NCBI GenBank assembly: GCA_934437695.1
Contig: CAKSAW010000010.1
Coordinates: 1 to 23,070, forward strand
From: an uncultured Blautia sp.
GTDB lineage: Bacteria > Bacillota > Clostridia > Lachnospirales > Lachnospiraceae
Direction of reading: 5' to 3'
DNA: 23,070 nt
Below, in pieces: positions 1 to 8,227 of this stretch (position 1 is the first letter of the stretch; each line of letters begins with the position of its first letter). The notes beneath the pieces were generated by a model. The model ran no database searches. It was not told where the DNA came from and was given only the letters and a program-made list of their open reading frames with translations. The translations under genes were made by a program, and so were the position numbers.

Positions 1-1328
1 TGCGCCGCTTCCTTTCTTCGATATCTCTCAATTTCTTCGTCCTCATCTTCTCTCAAAATATACAATCCCTGAATGATCGCCAGCATCAGCACTGTACTTG
101 CAACAGAGCTTCCTCCATAGCTGACCAGAGGAAGGGTTACACCTGTCATAGGGATAAATTTCGTTGCTCCGCCTATGGTCAGGAATACCTGAAAAGCATA
201 TTCCGTACCAAGTCCAAGTGCAATCAGCTTATAAAACGGTTTCTTGATCTTGTGTGCAATGTTCACGATCATCAAAAAGAAACTCATACATACAAGGATC
301 AGACAGATTGCAAAAATACAGCCCAGTTCCTCACAGATAGCACTGAAAATAAAGTCATTCTTAACAACCGGGATCTTCTCCGGAGAACCCTGGCACAGCC
401 CCATTCCAAACCATCCGCCTGTTCCAATGGCAAACAGTGACTGAACGATCTGATAACCCTCATTCTGATATACTGCCATAGGATCCTTCCATGCTGTCAC
501 CCTCTGTCGAACATGTCCAAACAGCTGATAGGCAATTACTGATCCGGCTGCTCCCCCTGCGAGTCCAAGTGCAAGATATCCCGGATTCTTTGATGCAACA
601 TAGATCATCACCAGATATGCTGCAAAAAAGATCACCGCACTTCCAAGGTCTCTGGAAAGTACCAAGATACCCACATGCAATCCCGACACAACCGTAGCCT
701 GGACTACCCTGGAAAAATCAGCACCCTTTCTCAGCAGTGCAGCCATAAAGAATACGAAAGTGATCTTGATGGCCTCTGAGGGCTGGATACCCATCAGGGA
801 AAGCTTCGCTCCATAGCTGGTCTTGGCAAGCACCAGTACTGCTGCCAGCAGGATGATTCCGATCCCTGCATAAACCCAGGTCAGATCCTTAAGGAATTTC
901 ATTTTCCTGATCAGGACCGGTACCACCAGTGCCACCAGATTCACACCTGCCACGATCACCAGCTGTCTGGTTGCTGTGGATACGTCCAGTCTGCACAGCA
1001 TGATAAATCCCACGCTGAGAAGCATACACATATTATTCAGAAGTAATATTGACGCCTTCTTATACAGGATCCTGTACAGGATCTGGATCCCCGCAAAAAA
1101 TGCCATCATCTCTACATAAAACAGAACGACCTGAAACTTACCAGTCTTCAGATAGATGACCAGAAACGCAGTGAAATCCATAAAAAAGATAAGCATCAGC
1201 TGCTGCCGCAGCGATTCGTTTCTCTCTTCCTCACTCTGCTGTTTCACCAGATAGAAACAGTGAAAGGTATAAATTACCATCAGGGTAAGGATCACATACT
1301 TGGATAATTCTACAATTACATTAATCAT
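1..1328 (-). CDS. FtsW/RodA/SpoVE-family cell-cycle protein (3' end cut off by the window)
   Basis: Polytopic SEDS-family membrane protein, known to act as a peptidoglycan glycan-chain polymerase or lipid II-handling protein in division or elongation. The minus-strand frame is open from an ATG at 1328 to the left edge, giving 442 codons with no stop. Family marks I read: SRDLGSAVIFF (the ePDLGTa-like segment), FIFSAICEELG (the DFIFSVIGEELG segment) and LPLVSYGGSS near the C-terminus. Many hydrophobic helices alternate with short basic loops. The visible C-terminus ends in an acidic/basic tail (DEDEEIERYRRK), so probably only a few residues are missing. Length is somewhat above the roughly 370-420 residues usual for the family because of an N-terminal membrane extension. 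The start lies 5 nt after the U32 gene's stop, with AGAGGAG in the end of that gene as possible ribosome binding site, so the two are probably co-transcribed and translationally coupled. Sequence alone does not let me choose between FtsW, RodA and SpoVE. Confidence 0.9.
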   Translation of the reverse strand, partial: MINVIVELSKYVILTLMVIYTFHCFYLVKQQSEEERNESLRQQLMLIFFMDFTAFLVIYLKTGKFQVVLFYVEMMAFFAGIQILYRILYKKASILLLNNMCMLLSVGFIMLCRLDVSTATRQLVIVAGVNLVALVVPVLIRKMKFLKDLTWVYAGIGIILLAAVLVLAKTSYGAKLSLMGIQPSEAIKITFVFFMAALLRKGADFSRVVQATVVSGLHVGILVLSRDLGSAVIFFAAYLVMIYVASKNPGYLALGLAGGAAGSVIAYQLFGHVRQRVTAWKDPMAVYQNEGYQIVQSLFAIGTGGWFGMGLCQGSPEKIPVVKNDFIFSAICEELGCIFAICLILVCMSFFLMIVNIAHKIKKPFYKLIALGLGTEYAFQVFLTIGGATKFIPMTGVTLPLVSYGGSSVASTVLMLAIIQGLYILREDEDEEIERYRRKEAA

Positions 1329-1333
1329 ATGCC

Positions 1334-3517
1334 TTACTCGGCTCCTCTTTTAAAATGCCCCTTTGTATACTCCCGTTTCGGAGGATTCTTTCCCCGAAGA
1401 TAAACATCTCTGAACTCTTCATATATCTTCACTGCATCCTCAGGTCTCTCGATGGTAAATGCAAGTCTCAGCGAAGAAACACCAAGTCTGTCTATCTGCG
1501 GCTTCTCCTTTAACAGGCCATAGGGAATACTGTTGTAAATGATATTATAGCAGGGTATACAGAAATCTGTATTCTCAGTTTTCCATGGATTGCAGACACA
1601 TTTTGCCGTAAATTCCTTATTATAACGGTCCTTTAATGTTACCCCTTCTTCTTTATGATTACATCCATAGAGATTCTTATGCACACACTGGGCAGAAATC
1701 ATAACCGGAAGATACCCGTAGATAAGCATCTCGCTGTTTCTGTTATTTCTGTGGCGGATCTCCCCCTCATTCAGCTCAAGGGGCACAGTATTGCGCAGGA
1801 CTTTCTGTTCCTCCCAGAAACCAACTGCTTCATCATTCCAGGTATACATACTATGATCCAGAACACATTTCTCTGCCAGACCAGCCTTTTGCAAAGCTGC
1901 AAAGGTTTCCAGATTCCTTACAAGAAATCCAGTCATTCCTCTGTCCAGCCACTGTCTTGCCTTAACAAGAAATTCCTGTGGCAGCTCACCCCTCATAATA
2001 TGGGGAAGAGACAGATACATTTCCATTCCTCTGCCAGCGCACTCATCAAGACAGGCTTCCATGGCATCAGCGTTCAGATACATTCCCTGTATTCCTTCTT
2101 CTTTATATAACGCAAGCGCAGTGGATTTTTCTTCACATAAAACATAGATTGGAAGATTTTTCTGCTTTCCACAGGCCTGTCCGGAAGTCTCATCATCAGA
2201 TGTCCTGCTGCTGTAAGGCTCATCTCTCCTGTACTCCTTAAGAAGCTCTGTCTCAAGAGAATCCAGGGCTTCCCTTCTTGCCTCATTCAGCATTTTCATT
2301 GGAATAAAGATGCTGTCATCCATCTGGATCTCCAGATCTTCCCACTGATATTCTGTATTTCCAAGCTTCTCCATCTGAGAACGGACACGTTCCACTGTCA
2401 GCGGCTGATTCTGTGCATACTGCACCTCTCCTACGGATGCAGATCCATGGATCCCCCTGCAGGATACATCCAGTATAGCAGGACTTCCCGGAAAAAGAAT
2501 TAATGTTCCCTGAATTTTTTCTTTCTTTTTTCTTAATACAGGACTGATATCCCCTGTCTTCTTCTCATTTGTAAATGCCATCATGGACGGTCCATTCTGC
2601 ATCTGGTAATATCCTGTACAGGACCCGCCCCTGTTAAACAGATCAAGGAGGTACTGTCTGTCCTTCTCTGCCACTTTGTAATTCTCCGCCCCCTTTTCAA
2701 AAAGAAGGTCAAGATATCTGCGATATACAGAGGTAACTCCTGCAGTATATCCAGGCTGCTTCATTCTTCCCTCTATCTTAAGGGAAGTAACACCTGCCTT
2801 AAGGATCTCAGGAAGGATCTCTATTGTGGAAATATCCTTAAGACTCAGAGGACATAAGCCTTCCTGTGTCTCACGTTTCCCTTTACCATCCCCGCATAAC
2901 AGGGTCTGATAAGGCAGTCGGCAGGGCTGGGCACACCTGCCTCTGTTTCCGCTTCTTCCTCCCAGGAGGCTGCTCATCAGGCACTGTCCTGAATAACTGT
3001 AACACAGGGCTCCATGGATAAAGGACTCTATCTCTATAGGGCTTGTCTCATGCATCCGCCTTATCTCTTCAAGGGAAAGCTCTCTGGCTGTTACCACACG
3101 GGAGGCTCCCTGCTCTTCCAGAAACTTCATTCCCTCAGGGCCTGTTACAGTCATCTGCGTACTTGCATGAAGATGCATCCCCGGAAACATCTCCCGGATC
3201 ATCTTAAACACACCCATGTCCTGAACGATCACCGCATCCAGTCCTTCTTTATAATATGGAAGCAGATAATCATAAAGCTGCTCAGATAATTCCCTGTTTT
3301 TCAAAAGCGTATTTACTGTCAGATAAAGCTTTTTGCCATGGATATGAGCAGTATCTATTGCACGGAGAAGCTCCTCCTCCCCAAAATTCTTCGCGTAGGC
3401 TCTCGCTCCAAAAGCCGCTCCTCCTACATAAACCGCATCTGCACCTGCACCAATGGCTGCCTCAAATCCCTCATAGGAACCGGCAGGCGCCAGAAGTTCA
3501 ATCTCTTCTCTTCTCAA
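1334..3517 (-). CDS. U32-family peptidase-like protein with DUF3656-type middle region (RlhA/YdcP-like)
   Basis: A 727-residue U32-family protein. The N-terminal barrel begins with ELLAPAGSYEGFEAAI. The family signature is at residues 164-183 (ESFIHGALCYSYSGQC), followed by RCAQPC. Cysteines 172, 179, 195 and 199 match the set that holds an iron-sulfur cluster in characterised U32 proteins. A middle region of about residues 300-430 resembles DUF3656, and a second half (about 450-700) carries a further Cys set (AQCVHKN, YGCNHK, CVCNPW, FCIPC). Family members once annotated as collagenases include RlhA, which hydroxylates 23S rRNA, and enzymes of ubiquinone and tRNA hydroxylation; RNA modification is therefore a likelier role than proteolysis, but this is inference. 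The start is TTG: GAGG lies 7 nt upstream and no in-frame ATG fits better. It follows zapA across a stem-loop and precedes the FtsW-family gene by 5 nt. Confidence 0.9.
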   Translation of the reverse strand: MRREEIELLAPAGSYEGFEAAIGAGADAVYVGGAAFGARAYAKNFGEEELLRAIDTAHIHGKKLYLTVNTLLKNRELSEQLYDYLLPYYKEGLDAVIVQDMGVFKMIREMFPGMHLHASTQMTVTGPEGMKFLEEQGASRVVTARELSLEEIRRMHETSPIEIESFIHGALCYSYSGQCLMSSLLGGRSGNRGRCAQPCRLPYQTLLCGDGKGKRETQEGLCPLSLKDISTIEILPEILKAGVTSLKIEGRMKQPGYTAGVTSVYRRYLDLLFEKGAENYKVAEKDRQYLLDLFNRGGSCTGYYQMQNGPSMMAFTNEKKTGDISPVLRKKKEKIQGTLILFPGSPAILDVSCRGIHGSASVGEVQYAQNQPLTVERVRSQMEKLGNTEYQWEDLEIQMDDSIFIPMKMLNEARREALDSLETELLKEYRRDEPYSSRTSDDETSGQACGKQKNLPIYVLCEEKSTALALYKEEGIQGMYLNADAMEACLDECAGRGMEMYLSLPHIMRGELPQEFLVKARQWLDRGMTGFLVRNLETFAALQKAGLAEKCVLDHSMYTWNDEAVGFWEEQKVLRNTVPLELNEGEIRHRNNRNSEMLIYGYLPVMISAQCVHKNLYGCNHKEEGVTLKDRYNKEFTAKCVCNPWKTENTDFCIPCYNIIYNSIPYGLLKEKPQIDRLGVSSLRLAFTIERPEDAVKIYEEFRDVYLRGKNPPKREYTKGHFKRGAE

Positions 3518-3544
3518 TTCTATACCTCACATTTTTCAGTATAT

Positions 3545-3581
3545 GGCAATCCTCGTAAACCATACATCTGATAAGATTGCC
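3545..3581. repeat. 7-bp inverted repeat upstream of the U32 gene
   Basis: GGCAATC at 3545-3551 is the reverse complement of GATTGCC at 3575-3581, with a 23-nt loop. It lies between the zapA terminator and the TTG start of the U32 gene, so it would sit in the 5' leader of the U32 mRNA. It could be a weak structural element or an operator; no known riboswitch motif is recognisable. Confidence 0.35.
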
Positions 3582-3585
3582 ACAG

Positions 3586-3623
3586 AATAAAATCATAAAG
3601 GGGAATCACCGAAGCAATCCCCC
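3586..3623 (-). terminator. Stem-loop terminator after zapA
   Basis: On the minus strand GGGGGATTGC and GTGATTCCCC form a 10-bp stem, including three G-T wobbles, closed by a TTCG tetraloop (3600-3623). It is followed by the imperfect T-rich run TTTATGATTTTATT. It starts 6 nt after the zapA stop. The broken T-run suggests incomplete termination, with some read-through into the U32 gene. Confidence 0.6.
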
Positions 3624-3629
3624 CTCTTA

Positions 3630-4037
3630 TCATTTCAGCAGGTCATCGATCTGCTTTTCCAGTTCTTTATTCTTGCCCTCCAGAAGGCTCTTCTGCTCCA
3701 GTGCTTCCTGCTCACGCTTCTGCGCTTCCTCGATCTGCATACGAAGCGAGATCAGCTCATGCTTCAGATCATACATCTCCTGATCCTTCTGCTGTAAATC
3801 CTGTTCAAAAACCTCCGCCTGTTTCTTAGCCTTAAAATAGTCATCTGTAATATTAAGGCTGAGAAGTGTATGCTTGGTTTCCATCGGCTGTCTGCTGTAA
3901 CCCGGCATAGCACCTAATTCATCCATCTTTTTATTTATATAGGATGCTACTTTCTGGAAATATTCTTCCGATTCATAACCTCCCAGCGTAATAATCTTAC
4001 CTCCGATGATTACCTTTGCTGTATTTTTGACCGCCAT
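3630..4037 (-). CDS. zapA: Cell division protein ZapA
   Basis: A 135-residue ZapA-family protein, which binds FtsZ and promotes bundling of protofilaments at the division ring in the cytoplasm. The N-terminal part (VKNTAKVIIGGKIITLGG, then YFQKVASYINKKMDEL) is the ZapA head. Residues from about 65 onward form a long Lys/Glu/Gln-rich coiled coil ending LEKQIDDLLK, used for dimer or tetramer formation. Length is at the upper end for the family because the coiled coil extends beyond the usual roughly 90 residues. The frame stays open upstream to 4115, but the start is the ATG at 4037: a perfect AGGAGG lies 9 nt upstream and the ZapA homology begins here. It is preceded by a long leader and followed by a stem-loop terminator. 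Confidence 0.93.
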   Translation of the reverse strand: MAVKNTAKVIIGGKIITLGGYESEEYFQKVASYINKKMDELGAMPGYSRQPMETKHTLLSLNITDDYFKAKKQAEVFEQDLQQKDQEMYDLKHELISLRMQIEEAQKREQEALEQKSLLEGKNKELEKQIDDLLK

Positions 4038-4304
4038 CCGTACGAGCCTCCTGTATCTTATTATTACTGTTCTGCAGTAATACCACCGTCTCTGTAAATC
4101 CACAGTGTATGTCACAAATTTCTAATTCTTTTATCAGGAACGTTCTGTAAACTATTATCTGCCTCAGTAACATTATATTCTTTATAAAATCTCTCCACTG
4201 TCTGTAATGTCTTCAGTGATCCAGACTCAGATTACTGCTGTTACTCCGTTCTCAGTAACACATTTCACGCTCTGAATCTGCCGGAAATTCCAGACATTTA
4301 CTTC
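4038..4304 (-). other. Long untranslated leader of zapA (no gene seen)
   Basis: About 265 nt separate the proposed promoter from the zapA start, and I find no coding sequence here on either strand. The transcribed (minus) strand could form a hairpin GTTAC...GTAAC near 4239-4258, and close to the gene a hairpin TTACTG-CAGAA-CAGTAA (about 4063-4079) directly follows GGTGGTA. The GGTGGTA plus hairpin near the end of a leader of this length recalls the 3' part of a T-box, but the conserved NACCGCG does not follow, so I do not call one. A second -10-like TATAAT sits at 4172-4177. Confidence 0.4.
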
Positions 4305-4333
4305 ATTATACTCGAAAGCAGTCGAAATGTATA
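4305..4333 (-). promoter_or_regulatory. Candidate sigma-A-type promoter for zapA
   Basis: On the minus strand TATACA (4328-4333, 4 of 6 to TTGACA) and a perfect TATAAT (4305-4310) are separated by exactly 17 nt. Transcription would start near 4298, just downstream of the ruvB stop, and run through the long leader into zapA. Confidence 0.5.
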
Positions 4334-4351
4334 GGAATTTTTAAAAAAGTT

Positions 4352-5344
4352 TTACTTTTTATAACCCAGATGCTCATATGCAAGAGCTGAAGCCATACGT
4401 CCACGGGGTGTACGGTTCAGAAAACCATTCTGCAACAGATACGGCTCATATACATCCTCCAGAGTACCGGAATCCTCACCTATGGCAGCAGCCAGCGTCT
4501 CCAGTCCCACAGGACCACCCTGAAAATTCACGATCATAGTCTGAAGGATCCTTCTGTCAATCTTATCAAGACCATACTGATCCACCTCAAGAAGATCCAG
4601 CGCAAAACAGGCCACATCATAGGTAATCCTGCCATCATACTTCACCTGGGCAAAATCACGTACCCTCTTCAGCAGACGATTGGCAAGCCTTGGCGTTCCC
4701 CTGGATCTCTTGGCGATCTCAGCTGCCCCCCTCTCATCAATCTCCACTCCAAGAACCTGGGCAGAACGTATAATGATCGTCTCCAGCTCCTCATTCGTGT
4801 AAAACTCCAGATGATGCATCACACCAAAACGGTCACGAAGAGGCGCTGAAAGAAGCCCCGCCCTCGTAGTAGCACCCACCAGGGTAAACTTAGGCAGATC
4901 CAGACGGATAGACCTGGCTGATGCACCCTTCCCGATCATAATATCAATGGCATAATCCTCCATTGCAGGATAAAGAACCTCTTCCACCTGCCTGTTCAGA
5001 CGATGGATCTCATCCACAAACAGAATATCCCCCTCCTGCAGATTATTAAGAATCGCAGCCATCTCCCCCGGCTTCTCGATCGCAGGGCCGGAAGTCACCT
5101 TCATATGAACTCCCATCTCATTGGCAATAATACCCGAAAGCGTAGTCTTGCCAAGCCCCGGAGGACCATAAAACAGCACATGATCCAGAGCATCATGCCT
5201 CTGCTTCGCAGCCTCTATATAAACCTTCAAAGTACTCTTGGTCTTCTCCTGACCAATATAATCATCCAACGTCTGCGGCCTGAGATTCCCCTCAAGAGAA
5301 AAATCCTCCTCCATCACATCTGTCGTTATAATACGTTTCTCCAT
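4352..5344 (-). CDS. ruvB: Holliday junction branch-migration ATPase RuvB
   Basis: RuvB is the hexameric AAA+ motor that pulls DNA through RuvA-bound Holliday junctions during recombinational repair, EC 3.6.4.12. The 330 residues match the usual length. Walker A is at 60-67 (GPPGLGKT), Walker B at 111-114 (DEIH), then [18 protein letters not shown] carries sensor and arginine-finger residues. The C-terminal winged helix includes [16 protein letters not shown] and NRTPRGRMA. The start ATG has AGGA 9 nt upstream. It lies 45 nt after ruvA, forming the usual ruvAB pair. The stop overlaps an A/T-rich inverted repeat (AAAAAGT...ACTTTTTT) that could act as a weak terminator. Confidence 0.98.
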   Translation of the reverse strand: MEKRIITTDVMEEDFSLEGNLRPQTLDDYIGQEKTKSTLKVYIEAAKQRHDALDHVLFYGPPGLGKTTLSGIIANEMGVHMKVTSGPAIEKPGEMAAILNNLQEGDILFVDEIHRLNRQVEEVLYPAMEDYAIDIMIGKGASARSIRLDLPKFTLVGATTRAGLLSAPLRDRFGVMHHLEFYTNEELETIIIRSAQVLGVEIDERGAAEIAKRSRGTPRLANRLLKRVRDFAQVKYDGRITYDVACFALDLLEVDQYGLDKIDRRILQTMIVNFQGGPVGLETLAAAIGEDSGTLEDVYEPYLLQNGFLNRTPRGRMASALAYEHLGYKK

Positions 5345-5389
5345 CTGTTACCATCCTAACCTGTTTTTGTTTCATCCAAATATCTTCGT

Positions 5390-5998
5390 TCAGAAATTCT
5401 TCAGCGCAGCCTTCAGCAGCCCCTCCACATCATCCGGTGCCACATCAGTAACCTTACGCACAGCACGAAGAGCATCCGTACTGCTGTATCCCAAGGCAAC
5501 CAAAGCCTCCACAGCCTCCTGCCTGCCATCCGAGATCTCACCCATTCCTGCAGCAGCCTTCTCCTGCTCATGAGCCAGCTTAAGTTCAAAAGCATCCTCC
5601 AGCTTCATCTTATCCTTCAGCTCAAGGATCAGCTTCTGCGCAGTCTTCTTCCCGATCCCCGGTGCCTTCGACAACGTCTTCACATCATCCGAAAGAATCG
5701 CAAACCGCAGCTCATCCGCTGTAATCCCCGCCAGAACTCCTATCGCAGCCTTCGGACCAACCCCATTCACTCCCAAAAGCAGCTTAAACATCTGCAGATC
5801 ATCCTTAGATTTAAAGCCATACAACTTCATGGCATCCTCTCTCACACTAAAAAAAGTATGAATCTTCACTTCCTCGCCAATACGAATATTAGAAAGATCC
5901 GTACCCGTCATATATATATCATAACCAATCCCACCCGCCTCAACAACGACAGAGTTCTCAGTCATATCCACTGCAGTTCCATGAATAAACGCAATCAC
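5390..5998 (-). CDS. ruvA: Holliday junction-binding protein RuvA
   Basis: RuvA binds the four-way junction as a tetramer and recruits RuvB. The 202-residue protein has an N-terminal OB-fold (MIAFIHGTAVDMTENSVVVE), two helix-hairpin-helix motifs (LLGVNGVGPKAA at about 73-84 and APGIGKKTAQKL at about 112-123), an acidic linker, and the C-terminal three-helix domain that contacts RuvB (EAVEALVALGYSSTDALRAV). The start codon is GTG at 5998, with GGAGG 7 nt upstream. It has its own promoter immediately after the rnfB terminator and is followed by ruvB after 45 nt. No ruvC lies next to it here, as is common in Firmicutes. Confidence 0.97.
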   Translation of the reverse strand: MIAFIHGTAVDMTENSVVVEAGGIGYDIYMTGTDLSNIRIGEEVKIHTFFSVREDAMKLYGFKSKDDLQMFKLLLGVNGVGPKAAIGVLAGITADELRFAILSDDVKTLSKAPGIGKKTAQKLILELKDKMKLEDAFELKLAHEQEKAAAGMGEISDGRQEAVEALVALGYSSTDALRAVRKVTDVAPDDVEGLLKAALKNF

Positions 5999-6036
5999 AA
6001 TACTACCTCCGGTTTCTTCATCATTACTTCTGAACC

Positions 6037-6065
6037 ATCATAACACATCCCACCCCAGAGCGCAA
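6037..6065 (-). promoter_or_regulatory. Candidate promoter of ruvAB
   Basis: On the minus strand TTGCGC (6060-6065) and TATGAT (6037-6042) are 17 nt apart. The predicted start is about 30 nt before the ruvA GTG. It lies directly after the rnfB terminator, which supports separate transcription of ruvAB. Confidence 0.55.
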
Positions 6066-6076
6066 ACGTATATTCG

Positions 6077-6124
6077 AAAAAAAGAAGAACCCCCATGCAG
6101 CTCCTCGCCACACAGCGGTTCTCC
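6077..6124 (-). terminator. Intrinsic terminator of the rnf operon
   Basis: On the minus strand GGAGAACC (6117-6124) pairs with GGTTCTTC (6084-6091), 8 bp with one G-T wobble, across a 25-nt loop. The stem is followed at once by seven T residues (6077-6083). It begins a few bases after the rnfB stop. Confidence 0.75.
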
Positions 6125-6130
6125 CCCTCA

Positions 6131-6922
6131 TCACTGAATAATATGTCTAGGACAAGCCTCTTTACATGCCCCACAGTTCGTACACTTACTATAATCAATA
6201 TGCGCACAGAACTCATCAACTGTGATCGCCCCATTCGGGCAGGTCTTCTCACACTTCTTACATCCGATACATCCCACCTCACAGGCAGAAGTAACAGCCT
6301 TACCCTTTGCATGAGAACTGCACTGTACAAATGTAGTCTGCTCATAAGGCACAAGCTCGATCAGATGCTTCGGACATTTGGCAACACACTTACCGCAGGC
6401 CTTACATGCCTCCTTATCAACCACAGCCACACCATTCACAACATCAATAGCGCCAAAAGGACAGACCTTCACACAGCTTCCAAAACCAAGACATCCATAA
6501 GTACATGCCTTGGCGCCGCCGCCCGGAACAAAAGCCATCATTTCACAGTCTTCCACACCTGTATAAGCAAAATTCTCTTTTGTCTTCTCACAGGTACCTG
6601 CACACTTCACATATGCCACCTGACGGGCAGTCTCAACAACCTCCTGTCCCATGATCCCTGCGATTATTTTTCCCACAGGCTCACCGCCCACAGGACATCC
6701 GTTTACAGGTGCCTCGCCCTTAGCGATAGCAGCTGCCAGACCATCACAGCCAGGATAGCCACAGCCACCACAGTTATTTCCCGGAAGCGCCTCACGGACT
6801 GCAACTTCCTTCTCATCTACTTCCACAGCAAACTTCTTACCGGCCACTCCAAGAAAAACACCGATAAAAAGACCGACTGCCGCAACCAGCACAGTTGCCG
6901 CGATAATTGCTCCTATATTCAT
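6131..6922 (-). CDS. rnfB: Rnf complex subunit RnfB (multi-cluster ferredoxin-type subunit)
   Basis: RnfB takes electrons from reduced ferredoxin and passes them into the Rnf complex on the cytoplasmic membrane face. The 263-residue protein starts with one membrane anchor (about residues 4-27). Next comes a 4Fe-4S domain with C51, C54, C59 and C76. The C-terminal part carries four more cluster motifs: C140/C144/C150/C154, CKACGKCVAKC (173-183), CIGCKKCEKTC (218-228) and CTNCGACKEAC (247-257). Extra cysteines at 107, 111, 126 and 201 lie between. This richer cluster set is typical of clostridial RnfB rather than the shorter proteobacterial form. It is the last gene of the operon, 12 nt after rnfA, with AAGGAGG 7 nt before the ATG, and is followed by a strong terminator. 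Confidence 0.96.
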   Translation of the reverse strand: MNIGAIIAATVLVAAVGLFIGVFLGVAGKKFAVEVDEKEVAVREALPGNNCGGCGYPGCDGLAAAIAKGEAPVNGCPVGGEPVGKIIAGIMGQEVVETARQVAYVKCAGTCEKTKENFAYTGVEDCEMMAFVPGGGAKACTYGCLGFGSCVKVCPFGAIDVVNGVAVVDKEACKACGKCVAKCPKHLIELVPYEQTTFVQCSSHAKGKAVTSACEVGCIGCKKCEKTCPNGAITVDEFCAHIDYSKCTNCGACKEACPRHIIQ

Positions 6923-6934
6923 ACCGGTCCCTCC

Positions 6935-7510
6935 TTAAATCAGTCCTGAAAATCCGAAGAAGGCAATTGCCATCAGTCCGGCTGTCAGCAGAACTGTAGG
7001 AAATCCCTGGAAGGATTTTGGAATATCATTGTATGCGATCTTCTCACGAATACCAGCCATCAGGACAATAGAAATGGTAAATCCCACTGCTGTTGCAAAT
7101 CCGTTCACAGTTCCCTGAAGAACATTATACTCCTTCTGCACATTTGTAAGGGCAACACCGAGCACTGCACAGTTTGTTGTGATCAGAGGAAGATACACTC
7201 CCAAAGCCTGATACAGAGAAGGCATCGTCTTCTTAAGAAACATCTCTACAAACTGTACAAGAGCTGCGATCAGCAGGATAAATACAATCGTCTGCAGATA
7301 AGTCAGGTTTGTAGGAACCAGAACAAGATTATAAATAATGCCTGTCACAAAGGATGACAGCGTGATAACAAAGATAATCGCACCGCCCATGCCTGCTGCT
7401 GTCTCAACACTCTTGGAAACACCAAGGAAAGGACAAAGACCAAGGAACTGGCTGAGGACTACGTTATTTACGATCGCTGAGCTTACAAGTATGATCAAAA
7501 GTTCTTTCAT
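6935..7510 (-). CDS. rnfA: Rnf complex subunit RnfA
   Basis: Integral membrane subunit of 191 residues with six predicted helices, paralogous to RnfE in inverted topology. RnfA and RnfE together hold a membrane-embedded iron-sulfur cluster and form part of the ion path in known Rnf structures. Recognisable segments are NNVVLSQFLGLCPFLGVS near the N-terminus and LPLITTNCAVLGVAL in the centre; each carries one of the conserved cysteines (C26 and the TTNCAVLG cysteine). It starts 6 nt after rnfE. The GGGGG ribosome binding site lies in the last codons of rnfE, 9 nt before the ATG, which points to translational coupling. Confidence 0.97.
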   Translation of the reverse strand: MKELLIILVSSAIVNNVVLSQFLGLCPFLGVSKSVETAAGMGGAIIFVITLSSFVTGIIYNLVLVPTNLTYLQTIVFILLIAALVQFVEMFLKKTMPSLYQALGVYLPLITTNCAVLGVALTNVQKEYNVLQGTVNGFATAVGFTISIVLMAGIREKIAYNDIPKSFQGFPTVLLTAGLMAIAFFGFSGLI

Positions 7511-7516
7511 AATCCA

Positions 7517-8227
7517 TTACCCCCTTTTTCCTTTGCACATAGTATTGCCGCAGGATGCACAGCTTCCGCCGCAGTCCGGATTACTTGGGTCAATGCCGCG
7601 TTTTGCAGCGCCAAGTTTAAATTTGTTCTGTAATGCAGAGAGAGCTGCCAGAACAAAGAAAGCTCCAGGTGCAAGAATAAAGATAGTGATCGGTTCATAG
7701 CCTGCCTTACCTGCAGCAGCATCTGCCAGAGGAAGGATCTGATGTCCGAACAGAGAACCTGCTCCGATCAGCTCACGGACTGCACCAATACAGGTAATAC
7801 TTAAAGTAAAGCCAAGTCCCATGCCAATACCGTCAAACAGAGAGGCAACAGGTTTATTCTTTGATGCATAAGCTTCCGCACGTCCAAGGATAATACAGTT
7901 TACTACGATCAGAGGAATATAGATTCCAAGCGCATCATACAGACTTGGGATAAATCCCTGTAAAAGAAGCTGTACGACTGTTACAAATGAAGCAACAACA
8001 ACGATAAATGCAGGCATACGCACTCTGTCCGGAATAAAGTTTCTCAGAAGAGAGATCATTAAGTTAGATGCTGCAAGGATCACTGTTGTAGTAAGACCCA
8101 TTCCGATACCATTGGTCGCTGATGTGGTGATAGCCAGTGTAGGACACATACCAAGCATCAGTACAAAGGTAGGATTTTCTTTGATGATTCCGTTATACAA
8201 ACGTTCTGCCGGTGTGTTTGGTTTCAT
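7517..8227 (-). CDS. rnfE: Rnf complex subunit RnfE
   Basis: Six-helix membrane subunit, 236 residues, partner of RnfA. Diagnostic segments are ENPTFVLMLGMCPTLAITTS (residues near 16-35) and YIPLIVVNCIILGRAEA, which carry the conserved cysteines. The C-terminus has an added Cys-rich tail ending with SNPDCGGSCASCGNTMCKG. That tail is not part of the RnfE core and resembles a small metal-binding motif. The ATG at 8227 overlaps the rnfG stop as TGATG; a GTG one codon earlier (8230) is an alternative because both lie at workable distances from GGGGG. Confidence 0.95.
   Translation of the reverse strand: MKPNTPAERLYNGIIKENPTFVLMLGMCPTLAITTSATNGIGMGLTTTVILAASNLMISLLRNFIPDRVRMPAFIVVVASFVTVVQLLLQGFIPSLYDALGIYIPLIVVNCIILGRAEAYASKNKPVASLFDGIGMGLGFTLSITCIGAVRELIGAGSLFGHQILPLADAAAGKAGYEPITIFILAPGAFFVLAALSALQNKFKLGAAKRGIDPSNPDCGGSCASCGNTMCKGKRG

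Noticed and set aside
1334..3517. Collagenase virulence factor
   Set aside because: The name comes from early work on a few U32 proteins. The Cys-containing U32 signature and the housekeeping neighbourhood fit an RNA- or metabolite-modifying enzyme better.
4038..4115. 26-residue N-terminal extension of ZapA
   Set aside because: No ribosome binding site there, whereas a perfect AGGAGG precedes the ATG at 4037, where ZapA homology begins.
4038..4300. T-box riboswitch upstream of zapA
   Set aside because: GGTGGTA is present but the conserved NACCGCG and a clear stem I with specifier loop are not; kept only as a finding to check.
6095..6949. 284-codon plus-strand open frame opposite rnfB
   Set aside because: It mirrors the codon pattern of rnfB, crosses the terminator and the start of rnfB, has no ribosome binding site, and its translation shows no family resemblance. 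rnfB itself is unmistakable.
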